Of a DNA stretch of 64,000 nt, positions 48,377 to 57,370 are shown piece by piece. The DNA comes from Pseudomonadota bacterium (GTDB lineage Bacteria; Pseudomonadota; Gammaproteobacteria; Eutrophobiales; Eutrophobiaceae). The stretch is from the NCBI GenBank assembly GCA_013112535.1, contig JABFGI010000009.1, positions 47,655 through 111,654 on the forward strand, read 5' to 3'. The notes beneath the pieces are model-generated. The model had not been told where the DNA came from. It was given only the letters and a program-made list of their open reading frames with translations, and did no database searches. Made by a program: the position numbers and the translations under genes. The first letter of the stretch is position 1. Each line of letters starts with the position of its first letter.

Positions 48377-49531
48377 TTAAAATGTAGTCTCAATGTGCTG
48401 CATAAGTCTAGTTAAAACTTCATTTGGTGTGACATCAGGCCTTGGTAAATTATCCATTGTTCCGGAGCTGATTTTTAAATGGCCAAAGACAGGGCCGTCA
48501 TGTCCTTCCAGCTTGAAGATATCGTCAATTAAATCAATTTTATTACCGGTTAAGGAAACACTGTAACCACTGGCTTCGGCAATTTTGGCAAAATCAATAT
48601 TACCGGCAACGGTGGCTTGTGAACCGGTTGAGTCGTGAACTTCATTGTCTAATAAAATGTGAATTAAATTATTTCCTGCATAACTGCCTATGGTGGCGAA
48701 GTTACCCATGCGCATAAGTCCAGCGCCATCACCATCAATAATAACGATTTTCAAATCGGGTCTGGCTAAAGCGATGCCTAAACCGAGTGACGAAGCGCAA
48801 CCCATGGAGCCAACCATGTACAGTTGGTTTTCACGATCATCAATCGCAAATAATTCACGTCCGGTAAAACCTGTCGTCGCGATTAATACCGCTTTATTTT
48901 TTGGCGTATGATCAATAATGCGTTTTAATGCAGTATCACGGTTTGTTATTTCTGCATCATGATTATGTAATGAACGATATTCTTTATGCCGTGCAGAAAT
49001 ATTTTTTACGGGATTCTTTTTTAATTCTTCCGCTGCGACGGTTCCTTTTTGCATAATGAAGGCATAAGGTCGTTGTTCTTTTTTCATGTATTCGCTGGCA
49101 CGTTTTAATGCAGGCTCGATTTCTTCTATAGACTTAGGAAAAATTTCCCAGGGCACTTTCATGGTATCAAACAGTTCTTTGGTGATTTGTCCCATTAATT
49201 CGTGCTGTGGTTCGTCTTTAACACCGGGTTGACCACGATGTGTCGTAATAATTAAAAAAGGAATACGAAATACATAGGAGAGTGAAGTGATCGGGCTTAC
49301 CGCATTACCCAAGCCTGAATTCTGCATCATAACAACAGCAGGCTGTCCACCGATAGCTGAACCAGCCGCTGTCGCCAGTGCATCGCCTTCGTTTGCAGAT
49401 GAAACATATTCTAATGAATCATCATTAATTACGTAGTTAATAAAGGGTGTTAAAAAAGAGCAGGGGACACCGGTATAGCGATTGAAGCCAAATTCTCTTG
49501 CAGCCTCGACAAAATCTTTTGCGTTTATCAA
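48377..49531 (-). CDS. Phosphonopyruvate decarboxylase
   Basis: A 384-residue ThDP enzyme. The ThDP-binding motif is VIIDGDGAGLMRMGN and HILLDNEVHDSTGSQ, and the N-terminal half begins MINAKDFVEAAREFGF with the SSANEGDALATAAG segment typical of this family. It removes CO2 from phosphonopyruvate to give phosphonoacetaldehyde, pulling the unfavourable PEP mutase reaction forward. It lies two bases from the aminotransferase. Confidence 0.93.
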   Translation of the reverse strand: MINAKDFVEAAREFGFNRYTGVPCSFLTPFINYVINDDSLEYVSSANEGDALATAAGSAIGGQPAVVMMQNSGLGNAVSPITSLSYVFRIPFLIITTHRGQPGVKDEPQHELMGQITKELFDTMKVPWEIFPKSIEEIEPALKRASEYMKKEQRPYAFIMQKGTVAAEELKKNPVKNISARHKEYRSLHNHDAEITNRDTALKRIIDHTPKNKAVLIATTGFTGRELFAIDDRENQLYMVGSMGCASSLGLGIALARPDLKIVIIDGDGAGLMRMGNFATIGSYAGNNLIHILLDNEVHDSTGSQATVAGNIDFAKIAEASGYSVSLTGNKIDLIDDIFKLEGHDGPVFGHLKISSGTMDNLPRPDVTPNEVLTRLMQHIETTF

Positions 49532-49560
49532 AACAGTTCTCTTAAAATTATTATTATCAG

Positions 49561-51198
49561 TTATTTCGTGAAGTGGTTTGCACGATCAATATCATCTAGC
49601 GAATTAACATCCAGCCAATGACCATCAATATAATGCACGTTGATTGGTTTACCTTGTTTTATCAAATGGTTCAATAAATCCGGTAGTGTCAGTGTATTAA
49701 AGTCTGGTGCGGATTTTAATTCATCCAGTGCTGTATCTATCCATTCACGACCCTGTTTTCTCACACGCATCATTCCTATCCAGTAACCGGATGGTTTTTT
49801 ATTATCGATATTGTTAGATAAAGATACTTGAGTGAGAATCACATCTTGCATGAAAGGTGAACGGTCGTCGTCCCTGCTGCAGTAAGCATAATCGGGTGTG
49901 CCGGTCATATTCGGGTTTCCCAACGCTGAATCAACAATGATGACGATTTCACCCTCAGTCTCGATCAAGTCTCTGAGTATGTATTCTCTAAAGAGCAAAT
50001 CACTATAAAGAATCAACATGTCATCGTTAAAATTTTCCTGTGCACACTGTAGTGTTTTTAATTCATCACCGTTTTCATAATCATCATTAATACATTTTTC
50101 AATGCCTGGCAGGTTAATCGCTTCAGCTTTATATCCGGCAATCACCGTTGATTTATTTATGCCTGCCTTTTTCAGGCCATCCATTAATCTGGCTAATAAT
50201 GTTTTGCCGCCAATACTAATCATTGCCTTTGGCTTGTCATGAGTTAATTCATGTAGCTCACTGCCTCTGCTTGCAGCAAGAATGATGGCGTGAATATTGG
50301 ATTTCTGTTTAAGGTAACGTTTTTGTGCACGACTTAACTCGTCGGCGCCTTGCAATTGAAATACGTGATCTACACCGGCGATTTTATCTTCAACATCAGC
50401 CAAAGATTCTGATTTGAAAATGGTTTTACTGGTTGCTTCCATCGCAGCAATAGATGTACGAATCATATGGTTTGCCCATATAACCAGATCGATACCGGCT
50501 TTTCGAAACGCTTCTGTAGGTGTGCTGTAATATTTTGTCGGAACAATAACCAGTGGTGCACGTTCGGCCCATTCTTTAGCGAAAGCCAGAATTTCATCAG
50601 GTCGTGACATTTTACTATGAATTAAAATACCGTCTGCACCAGCGTTATGATACGCCTCTGCCCGTTTAAGGGCTTCAGTTAAACCCCAACCGGCAATTAA
50701 TGCTTCAACTCTGGCAACTATGGTAAAATTATCGTCTGCCTGACTATCTTTACCTGCTTTTATCTTTCCACAAAATTCATCAATTTCGGCGAGAGGCTGT
50801 TTATTGCCATCGATGAAACTATTTGTTTTTGGAAATTGTTTATCTTCAATACAAACACCGGCGATATCGCGTTGTTCCAGTTTCTTGACCAGTCGGCGCA
50901 TATTGTTGAAATTTCCATAACCCGTATCTCCATCTAGTAAAATAGGAATTGACGTTGCGTCTGACATGAATTCCAGCATGTCGACGACCTGAGTCCAGCT
51001 TGCTTCATTACTATCGCGCACTCCAAATTGTGCCGACAAAGCAAGACCACTTCCCCAGATTCCTTTAAAACCAGCATGTTCGACAATACTGGCAGAGATA
51101 CCATTATGTGCTTCCAGAATGAACTCAAGTTCATTTGATTCAAGTAAGTTTCGTAGTTGTTTACACTTGCTTATTTTTTCAGGGCTAATATTGGACAT
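49561..51198 (-). CDS. Phosphoenolpyruvate mutase fused to a nucleotidyltransferase domain
   Basis: A 545-residue two-domain protein. Residues 1 to about 295 are PEP mutase: DGDTG at 89-93 and the mutase-specific [10 protein letters not shown] at 118-127. That motif distinguishes mutases from isocitrate-lyase relatives. Residues about 302-545 form a sugar-nucleotide-type NTP transferase domain. Its signature is LAASRGSEL, where the usual form is LAAGxGxRL, so the catalytic Arg position is Glu. This domain may have lost or changed activity. A separate canonical nucleotidyltransferase gene lies directly upstream. Confidence 0.93.
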   Translation of the reverse strand: MSNISPEKISKCKQLRNLLESNELEFILEAHNGISASIVEHAGFKGIWGSGLALSAQFGVRDSNEASWTQVVDMLEFMSDATSIPILLDGDTGYGNFNNMRRLVKKLEQRDIAGVCIEDKQFPKTNSFIDGNKQPLAEIDEFCGKIKAGKDSQADDNFTIVARVEALIAGWGLTEALKRAEAYHNAGADGILIHSKMSRPDEILAFAKEWAERAPLVIVPTKYYSTPTEAFRKAGIDLVIWANHMIRTSIAAMEATSKTIFKSESLADVEDKIAGVDHVFQLQGADELSRAQKRYLKQKSNIHAIILAASRGSELHELTHDKPKAMISIGGKTLLARLMDGLKKAGINKSTVIAGYKAEAINLPGIEKCINDDYENGDELKTLQCAQENFNDDMLILYSDLLFREYILRDLIETEGEIVIIVDSALGNPNMTGTPDYAYCSRDDDRSPFMQDVILTQVSLSNNIDNKKPSGYWIGMMRVRKQGREWIDTALDELKSAPDFNTLTLPDLLNHLIKQGKPINVHYIDGHWLDVNSLDDIDRANHFTK

Positions 51199-51205
51199 GT
51201 TTAAC

Positions 51206-51955
51206 TTAATTTTTTACAGGTGATAATTTTGGAAGTATTTCATTTTTTGCTCGATCAATATCTTCCGGGAAATCAATTTCAATCCAGGGCACTCCAGTGA
51301 CATCTTCATAGCCAAACTGCTCTGGATACGTTAATAAAAGATCTCGAATCGCCTCTTCATAAGGCGTGTCATTCTCTCCTTTAGCTAAGTAGTCATTTAT
51401 TCTGCCAAGCAATGATGTGCCGATTAATTTATTAAATTTGAAAAAACCAATTGATTCTCCCTGAATTTTAAAATCAAGATCAGGAGCAATTTTTTTTCTA
51501 AACTCATTCATTCTACCATCTTTATTAACACAAATTTTAACCGGTTCATCACCGGGGACGAAATCACGATCCAGGAGAAGGCAATTAGAAATAGTTGTAT
51601 TGACCAGACGATGTATCATTTCCTGATCATAAAGCACGTCGGCATCCATCAGTATAAATTCCGGCTCACTAAAAAGTAGTTCCTGTGCGCAATTAAGACT
51701 AATGAGACTGCCTTCGGTATAGCGTTCATTGTATATATAGTTGATTGGTAAAGCCGAATCTTCCAGGTGTTCTTTAATCATGTCTGATTGATAACCGGTC
51801 ACAATAGTTAATTCTTCAATCTGGTTAGCGATCAGAATTTCTAAATGGCGTTTTAATAAACTTTTACCCTCAAATTCCAGTAATGACTTAGGTTTATTGT
51901 CTGATAAATCGCCAAGTCGGTTGCCAATGCCGGCGGCAAGAATAATAGCCTTCAT
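51206..51955 (-). CDS. NTP transferase, probable phosphonate/choline-type cytidylyltransferase
   Basis: A 249-residue nucleotidyltransferase with canonical signature [21 protein letters not shown] at the N terminus, LMDADVLYD in the middle and [18 protein letters not shown] near the C terminus. The size and C-terminal pattern are like LicC/PntC-type cytidylyltransferases that activate phosphocholine or aminoethylphosphonate. It is the first gene of the operon, seven bases before the PEP mutase gene. Substrate is inferred from context. Confidence 0.8.
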   Translation of the reverse strand: MKAIILAAGIGNRLGDLSDNKPKSLLEFEGKSLLKRHLEILIANQIEELTIVTGYQSDMIKEHLEDSALPINYIYNERYTEGSLISLNCAQELLFSEPEFILMDADVLYDQEMIHRLVNTTISNCLLLDRDFVPGDEPVKICVNKDGRMNEFRKKIAPDLDFKIQGESIGFFKFNKLIGTSLLGRINDYLAKGENDTPYEEAIRDLLLTYPEQFGYEDVTGVPWIEIDFPEDIDRAKNEILPKLSPVKN

Positions 51956-52045
51956 AATGTTGTTAGTTAACCTTTTAGTTGATTTGTACGTTGAGCATGA
52001 AGAGGACTGTGTCGTTTATTGGCAACTATACTTAATTTTAGAAGC

Positions 52046-52058
52046 GTGACAATGTCAC
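52046..52058. promoter_or_regulatory. Palindromic candidate operator upstream of first kinase-CNB gene
   Basis: GTGAC-AAT-GTCAC is a perfect 13-base palindrome about 95 bases before the kinase start codon. It resembles a CRP-type half-site pair (GTGA/TCAC), but the spacing between them is five bases rather than the six of the CRP consensus, so the cognate regulator is unknown. Confidence 0.35.
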
Positions 52059-52151
52059 TCATGCAATTCCAGATAAGACTCAATTAATTATCAATAATAT
52101 GTTTTAATTATATGCTGTAACTTATTATAAATAGTGTATTTTAATCTATAA

Positions 52152-53453
52152 ATGAAAATTCCTGAAAAACTTGGCAAATATGAGATAAAAGAGCAGGTTG
52201 GTCGTGGCAGTATGGGTATCGTCTATAAAGGCCATGACCCATTTGCCGATCGAGACGTTGCTGTGAAAGTTGCCATGTCAGAATCTTTAAATGACAAGGA
52301 ATCAGGCGAGCGTTATCGGAAGATGTTTTTCAACGAAGCGCATACCGCCGGAACTTTAAAACACCCGAATATTGTTGAGATATTGGATGCAGGTGTTGAA
52401 GAAGATGAAGACGGTGATCATTGTTATATTGTCATGGAGTTGATAGAAGAAGGTGATACGCTAAAGAGTCATTGTAATGCAAAGAATTTATTACCATTAG
52501 AGTTAGTCGTAGAGATTATCTTTAAATGCGCGAAAGCACTGGATTATGCGCACCGAAACGGCGTAATTCACCGCGACATTAAACCCACCAATATTCTGAT
52601 TACACCTGATCAGGATGTAAAGATTGCTGACTTTAGTATTGCGCATTTAATCAATTCAGATACGACCAGTACCATGCCGATGGGCTTTGTTGGTTCGCCA
52701 CGATATATGTCGCCAGAGCAGGTTCAGGAGGATCAGATAACGAATCAAACAGATTTGTTTTCACTCGGAATAGTCATGTACGAATTATTAACCGGCAAAC
52801 ATCCATTTGCTGCCGATAGTTTTTCCCGTTTAATACACATGATAATAAATGAAAACCATTCTCCTTTGAGTACATATCGAACAGAAATGCCGGAAATTCT
52901 GGAAAAAATTATCCACCATGCGTTGCAAAAGAACCCTGAAAAAAGATACAAAATGGGTTTGAATTTTGCTGCAGATTTAAGTCTGGCATTTGATTATCTT
53001 GAGGAGCCGCAGCAGGATGTTGAAGCACAGGAAAAATTTAATACCATACAAACGTTAAGTTTCTTTAGTGAGTTTCCCGAGTCAGAAATATGGGAAATTA
53101 TTCATGCCTGTGTCTGGCAGTCTTATGTTGCTGGCGATCAAATTATTGTTGAAGGTGATATCGATGATTCCTTTTATATCATTACCTCTGGTGAAGTAGA
53201 CGTTTATAAAGATGGCGCACTTATCGGACATTTGAATAAAGGAGATTGTTTCGGCGAGATGGCTTATCTCAGTAAAGCAGAACGTACAGCAACAATTATG
53301 GCAAAAGGTCGCGTTGAGTTAATGAAAGTTAACGCGACTTTAATCGAGCAGGTTTCTGTCGAATGTCAGTTACATTTCAGTCGTGTATTTATGCAAACTT
53401 TAGTCAAACGTCTTTCTGATACGACTGCAATGTATGCTTCCAGGCTGGATTGA
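52152..53453 (+). CDS. Soluble Ser/Thr protein kinase with C-terminal cyclic-nucleotide-binding domain (paralogue 1)
   Basis: A 433-residue protein without membrane segments. The kinase domain (about 10-270) has the Gly loop GRGSMG (17-22), VAVK Lys39, Glu62 in helix C, HRD at 140-142 and SPEQ in place of APE. The usual DFG is DFS (160-162). A cyclic-nucleotide-binding domain follows (about 290-425) with a phosphate cassette FGEMAYLSKAERTATI; Glu369 and Arg378 are kept, so ligand binding looks possible. RTA in that cassette resembles the PKG type, but CRP uses a similar RSA for cAMP. A highly similar gene lies at 55958. Kinase and sensor in one chain, in reversed order relative to PKG, is unusual. 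Confidence 0.9.
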   Translation: MKIPEKLGKYEIKEQVGRGSMGIVYKGHDPFADRDVAVKVAMSESLNDKESGERYRKMFFNEAHTAGTLKHPNIVEILDAGVEEDEDGDHCYIVMELIEEGDTLKSHCNAKNLLPLELVVEIIFKCAKALDYAHRNGVIHRDIKPTNILITPDQDVKIADFSIAHLINSDTTSTMPMGFVGSPRYMSPEQVQEDQITNQTDLFSLGIVMYELLTGKHPFAADSFSRLIHMIINENHSPLSTYRTEMPEILEKIIHHALQKNPEKRYKMGLNFAADLSLAFDYLEEPQQDVEAQEKFNTIQTLSFFSEFPESEIWEIIHACVWQSYVAGDQIIVEGDIDDSFYIITSGEVDVYKDGALIGHLNKGDCFGEMAYLSKAERTATIMAKGRVELMKVNATLIEQVSVECQLHFSRVFMQTLVKRLSDTTAMYASRLD

Positions 53454-53458
53454 CAAAC

Positions 53459-55039
53459 TTATTGTTGGTTTTTTTTATATAATTCGATCAGGTTTCTAGT
53501 AGAAGAATCCAGTTTTTCATCAATATTTTGCGAATTCAGGTTTTCAAAAATAGTTGTTGCCAGTTTTTTCCCTAACTCAACACCCCACTGATCAAATGAA
53601 TTAATTTGCCATAATAAACCTTGTACAAAAGTGCGATGCTCAAACATTGCCAGTAATGAACCCAAGGTTTTCGGTGTTAATTCCGTATATAAAATAGTGG
53701 TACTGGGCTTGTTTCCGGCAAAATGTTTATGCGGGTCGCTATTGTCTTCACCTTGCATTAAGGCCTGGGATTGTGCGAAACAATTTGCCAGTAACAAAGC
53801 ATGATGTTTTTGATTTCCTTTCTTTGTTAACGGAACAAGAAAATCAACAGGTATAGTATGCGTTCCCTGATGTAATAACTGGAAAAAAGAGTGTTGCGAA
53901 TTTGTGCCAACAGAACCCCACGTTACCGGCATTGTTTTATAATCTATTCTATGGCCTGACAAGTTTGCTGATTTGCCATTACTCTCCATGAATAATTGCG
54001 AAAGATATTCGGGTAAGAGCTTGAGTGATTCATCATAGGGTATAAACGCATGTGTCTCCGCATCAAAGTAATTGCTATACCAGTAATCAATCAAGGCAAG
54101 AATAACAGGGATGTTGTCTTCAGGAGATGTTTGTTTGAAATGCTCATCCATTTCATGAGCGCCAGCGAGTAAGGTTTTAAAATTGTCAAAACCTATAGCA
54201 AGCGCTATGGGCAAGCCAATGGTTGACCATAACGAGAAACGGCCACCAACCCAATCCCATATTTGAAATACATTTTCTGAATTGATACCAAACTCTTTTG
54301 CCGCAACCAGATTATTTGAAACAGCAATAAAATGTTTTTCTATTTCCTTGCAACCTGATTCCTTCATCCACTCTTTTAAAGTGTCCGCATTTGTTTTTGT
54401 TTCTAAAGTACTGAATGATTTTGATGAAATAATAAACAGCGTTGTTTCCGGGTTTATCATTTTTTGCAAATCATCAATAGATTGATAATCGACATTTGAA
54501 ATAAAGAAGGAGCGGGTGTCAGCTTGTCGGTATTCAGTTAATGCATCAACAACCATTTTAGGTCCAAGTTCAGAACCACCTATACCTATATTAACGAAGG
54601 TATCTATAGGCTGACCAGTCCAGCCTTTATGATTTTTATTATGGATTGAATTAACAAACAACTGCATTTTTTCAAGTTCGTCATGAACCTGTTTGATTAT
54701 ATCGATGCCATCAATATTTAATTTTTGTGTGACATCACTTCGTAATGCAGTATGAAGTACGGATATGTTTTCGGTAACGTTGATTTTATCGCCATCAAAC
54801 ATTGCTTTGATTGAAGTTTCGATATCGGAAGCTTTCGCAAACTGAAATAACAGCTTAAGTATGTCTGTCGAGATAAGGTTTTTTGAATAGTCTATAGTCA
54901 AATTCGATAGCTGGCGTGAAAATTTCTTTCCCCTTTCCTTATCATGCATGAATAAATCACGCATATGGATGCCCTGGATGGCTTTGCACTGCATTGCCAG
55001 TTGAGTGCAAATATTCTGTTTTTCAGTCACTTTAGACAT
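53459..55039 (-). CDS. pgi: Glucose-6-phosphate isomerase
   Basis: A 526-residue phosphoglucose isomerase. The motif VNIGIGGSELGPKMV and the C-terminal signature segment around FDQWGVELGKKLA are typical, and length is near the 549 residues of E. coli. It interconverts glucose-6-phosphate and fructose-6-phosphate. The gene is convergent with kinase paralogue 1 with only five bases between the two stops. Confidence 0.96.
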   Translation of the reverse strand: MSKVTEKQNICTQLAMQCKAIQGIHMRDLFMHDKERGKKFSRQLSNLTIDYSKNLISTDILKLLFQFAKASDIETSIKAMFDGDKINVTENISVLHTALRSDVTQKLNIDGIDIIKQVHDELEKMQLFVNSIHNKNHKGWTGQPIDTFVNIGIGGSELGPKMVVDALTEYRQADTRSFFISNVDYQSIDDLQKMINPETTLFIISSKSFSTLETKTNADTLKEWMKESGCKEIEKHFIAVSNNLVAAKEFGINSENVFQIWDWVGGRFSLWSTIGLPIALAIGFDNFKTLLAGAHEMDEHFKQTSPEDNIPVILALIDYWYSNYFDAETHAFIPYDESLKLLPEYLSQLFMESNGKSANLSGHRIDYKTMPVTWGSVGTNSQHSFFQLLHQGTHTIPVDFLVPLTKKGNQKHHALLLANCFAQSQALMQGEDNSDPHKHFAGNKPSTTILYTELTPKTLGSLLAMFEHRTFVQGLLWQINSFDQWGVELGKKLATTIFENLNSQNIDEKLDSSTRNLIELYKKNQQ

Positions 55040-55218
55040 TAAAATGAGGCACTATACCAATTATGAAATTGCATAGTCGATTCTAGATGGGTTTGACTAT
55101 TCATCCAAGGATAAATAGAAATATTAACAGTAAGCTTATAAACAGGCGTTTTAAACAGTTAAAAAATGTTATATGGAAACTATATCAATTATAAGCAGTA
55201 CTGCTTATGCAACTTTGT

Positions 55219-55668
55219 TTATGCAGTGTCTGTTATATAGTGTTCCAGTTGCTCAATAATAAATTCTTTTTCGGAAATAATATTCCTTACAACGTCCATA
55301 ATAGACAAGATACCAACCGGTTCATCATCTTTTATCACTGGTAGATGTCGAATATGATGTTTCGACATAATAACCATACACTCATCCACTGTTTGCGAGG
55401 GATCGACTGATTTAACATCAGTCGCGGCAGTCATTATTTCACTGACTTTTGTTTCTGACGAACTTCTGGCATTCAGAATGACTTTCCTGGTGTAGTCTCT
55501 TTCTGAAAATATACCGGCTAACTTATTATTATCCAGAACAAGTAATGCACCGACTTTCTTGTCAGTCAGCGTCTTAATTGCGTCAATAACGAGTGTGTCT
55601 GGTGTAACGGAGAAAATTTCATCTCTATTAGCTCTACTATTTAGCAATTGATTTACTGTTGTTGTCAT
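55219..55668 (-). CDS. Tandem CBS-domain protein
   Basis: A 149-residue protein consisting of two CBS motifs: VIDAIKTLTDKKVGALLVLD then AGIFSERDYTRK, and VDECMVIMSKHHIRHLPVI then VGILSIMDVVRN. Such proteins bind adenosine nucleotides. It lies between pgi and the second kinase and is divergent from the latter. A link to kinase signalling is possible but only positional. Confidence 0.88.
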   Translation of the reverse strand: MTTTVNQLLNSRANRDEIFSVTPDTLVIDAIKTLTDKKVGALLVLDNNKLAGIFSERDYTRKVILNARSSSETKVSEIMTAATDVKSVDPSQTVDECMVIMSKHHIRHLPVIKDDEPVGILSIMDVVRNIISEKEFIIEQLEHYITDTA

Positions 55669-55846
55669 TATTATTTATCTCCGTTTATGTTTCGTCCATA
55701 TGGCTCACATAAATTGGTATCAGGATTAGGCGTTCCTGTTAAGTATAGTTGTCTGGTCTTGGGGGTCAACATTAGTAATTTGTAAGGAAAATAGCTGCTT
55801 TGCCTGTCGTTCTCTGCGGACACTATATTTGCTATTAAAATCAATG

Positions 55847-55864
55847 TAGATACATTAATATCTA
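55847..55864. promoter_or_regulatory. Inverted repeat upstream of second kinase-CNB gene
   Basis: TAGATA (55847-55852) and TATCTA (55859-55864) are perfect inverted arms with a six-base spacer, in the AT-rich 289-base gap between the CBS gene and kinase paralogue 2. It may be an operator for either gene. It differs from the palindrome ahead of kinase paralogue 1. Confidence 0.3.
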
Positions 55865-55957
55865 TAACAAAATAGTATTAACTTTTGTGCTACTCAACGA
55901 AATTTGCTGCATCGCACATAAACAGGTCGTTCTTTTTGATATAGATAAAATAATTTA

Positions 55958-57250
55958 ATGAGTCATAACATCCCAGAAAAATTAGGCAAGTATAGCGTTA
56001 TTGAGGAAATCGACAGAGGTAGTATGGGGGTTGTATATCTGGGTCACGATCCCTATATCGATAGGCAGGTTGCGCTCAAGGTTGCCTTTCTGGATGAATT
56101 AAATGATCCGGAATCCGGTGAACGTTATCGTAAGATGTTTTTTAATGAGGCTCATACCGCTGGTCTTTTGACACATCCAAATGTCATAAATATCTTTGAT
56201 GCCGGTGTAGACGAAGATAATTGCTATATTGTTATGGAATATATTGAGGGAGGTAATACCTTAAAACAATATTGCACTTCAGATAATTTATTGCCTGTAA
56301 ACAAAGTAGTCGAAATCATTTTTAAGTGCGCCAATGCATTAGATTATGCGCATCGACAAGGTGTCGTACATAGAGACATTAAGCCTTCAAATATTCTTAT
56401 CACACCTGAACAGGATGTAAAGATTGGTGATTTTAGTATTGCTCATATCCATAATGCGGACTCAACGACGACGCAGATGGGTGGCATGATGGGATCGCCT
56501 CGATACATGTCGCCGGAACAACTGCGCGAAGAGCATGTTACGACTCAAACGGATCTCTATTCTCTTGGAATTGTCATGTATGAGTTATTGACAGGTCGAC
56601 AAGCGTTTCCTGCTGATAATTTTTCACGTTTGGTCAATAAAATACTGAATGATGAAGTGCCGCCAATGAGCGATTTTCGCAGTGATTTACCGGAGGCATT
56701 AAACAAGATTGTTTTCAAGGCGATGGAAAGAAATGTCGTTGATCGTTATCAAATGGGACTGGATCTTGCCGCTGATTTGACCAAGGCATTTGATAATCTT
56801 GAACAACCAAAAGAAGATATCTCAGCTCAGGAAAAATTTGATGCTGTTAAAAAACTGGAATTCTTCACCGGTTTTCCGGATGCAGAAATTTGGGAAATCT
56901 TACGAGCCAGTACCTGGCAGGATTATGGTTCTGATGACGATATTATTGTAGAAGGTGATATGGATGATTGTTTTTACATCATCGTTAATGGTGATGTACA
57001 GGTAATGAAAGGCCATTCTGTGATTCGTACTTTACAAAAGGGCGATTGTTTTGGTGAAATGGGATATCTGGCAAAGACAAAACGTACTGCCTCGATTAAA
57101 TCCAGAAACAGTACGTCTTTAATGAAAATAAATTCGACTGTTATTTCACAGGTTTCACTGAATTGTCAGGTCAGGTTTCTTAAGGTTTTCTTAAGAACGC
57201 TGATTCATCGCCTGTCTGCGACGACAGAAAAAGTATCGCAGGAATTATAA
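55958..57250 (+). CDS. Soluble Ser/Thr protein kinase with C-terminal cyclic-nucleotide-binding domain (paralogue 2)
   Basis: A 430-residue paralogue of the protein at 52152, with the same order of domains and long identical segments (for example SGERYRKMFFNEAHTAG). HRD is at 138-140 and DFS replaces DFG at 158-160, as in the first copy. The Gly loop lacks its first glycine (DRGSMG, Asp19). Lys41 is kept. The CNB cassette FGEMGYLAKTKRTASI keeps Glu367 and Arg376. Divergence of the Gly loop suggests different activity. The two kinases flank pgi and the CBS gene, so they probably arose by local duplication. Confidence 0.9.
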   Translation: MSHNIPEKLGKYSVIEEIDRGSMGVVYLGHDPYIDRQVALKVAFLDELNDPESGERYRKMFFNEAHTAGLLTHPNVINIFDAGVDEDNCYIVMEYIEGGNTLKQYCTSDNLLPVNKVVEIIFKCANALDYAHRQGVVHRDIKPSNILITPEQDVKIGDFSIAHIHNADSTTTQMGGMMGSPRYMSPEQLREEHVTTQTDLYSLGIVMYELLTGRQAFPADNFSRLVNKILNDEVPPMSDFRSDLPEALNKIVFKAMERNVVDRYQMGLDLAADLTKAFDNLEQPKEDISAQEKFDAVKKLEFFTGFPDAEIWEILRASTWQDYGSDDDIIVEGDMDDCFYIIVNGDVQVMKGHSVIRTLQKGDCFGEMGYLAKTKRTASIKSRNSTSLMKINSTVISQVSLNCQVRFLKVFLRTLIHRLSATTEKVSQEL

Positions 57251-57370
57251 AAAAAGAAGCATAGTCTGGAGTGCACACAATACGTGTTTTTTTAGACTAA
57301 TAGAAATACCTAAAACTGTTTTTTATTATAATAATACTAATCCTAATCCAAAAAAGTGAGGGTACTTAAC

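Noticed and set aside
52046..52058. Considered as a true CRP site
   Set aside because: The GTGA and TCAC half-sites are separated by five bases, whereas the CRP consensus TGTGA-N6-TCACA needs six.
57251..57370. Terminator after kinase paralogue 2
   Set aside because: The only stem before the T-run is four bases (ACAC/GTGT), too weak to call.
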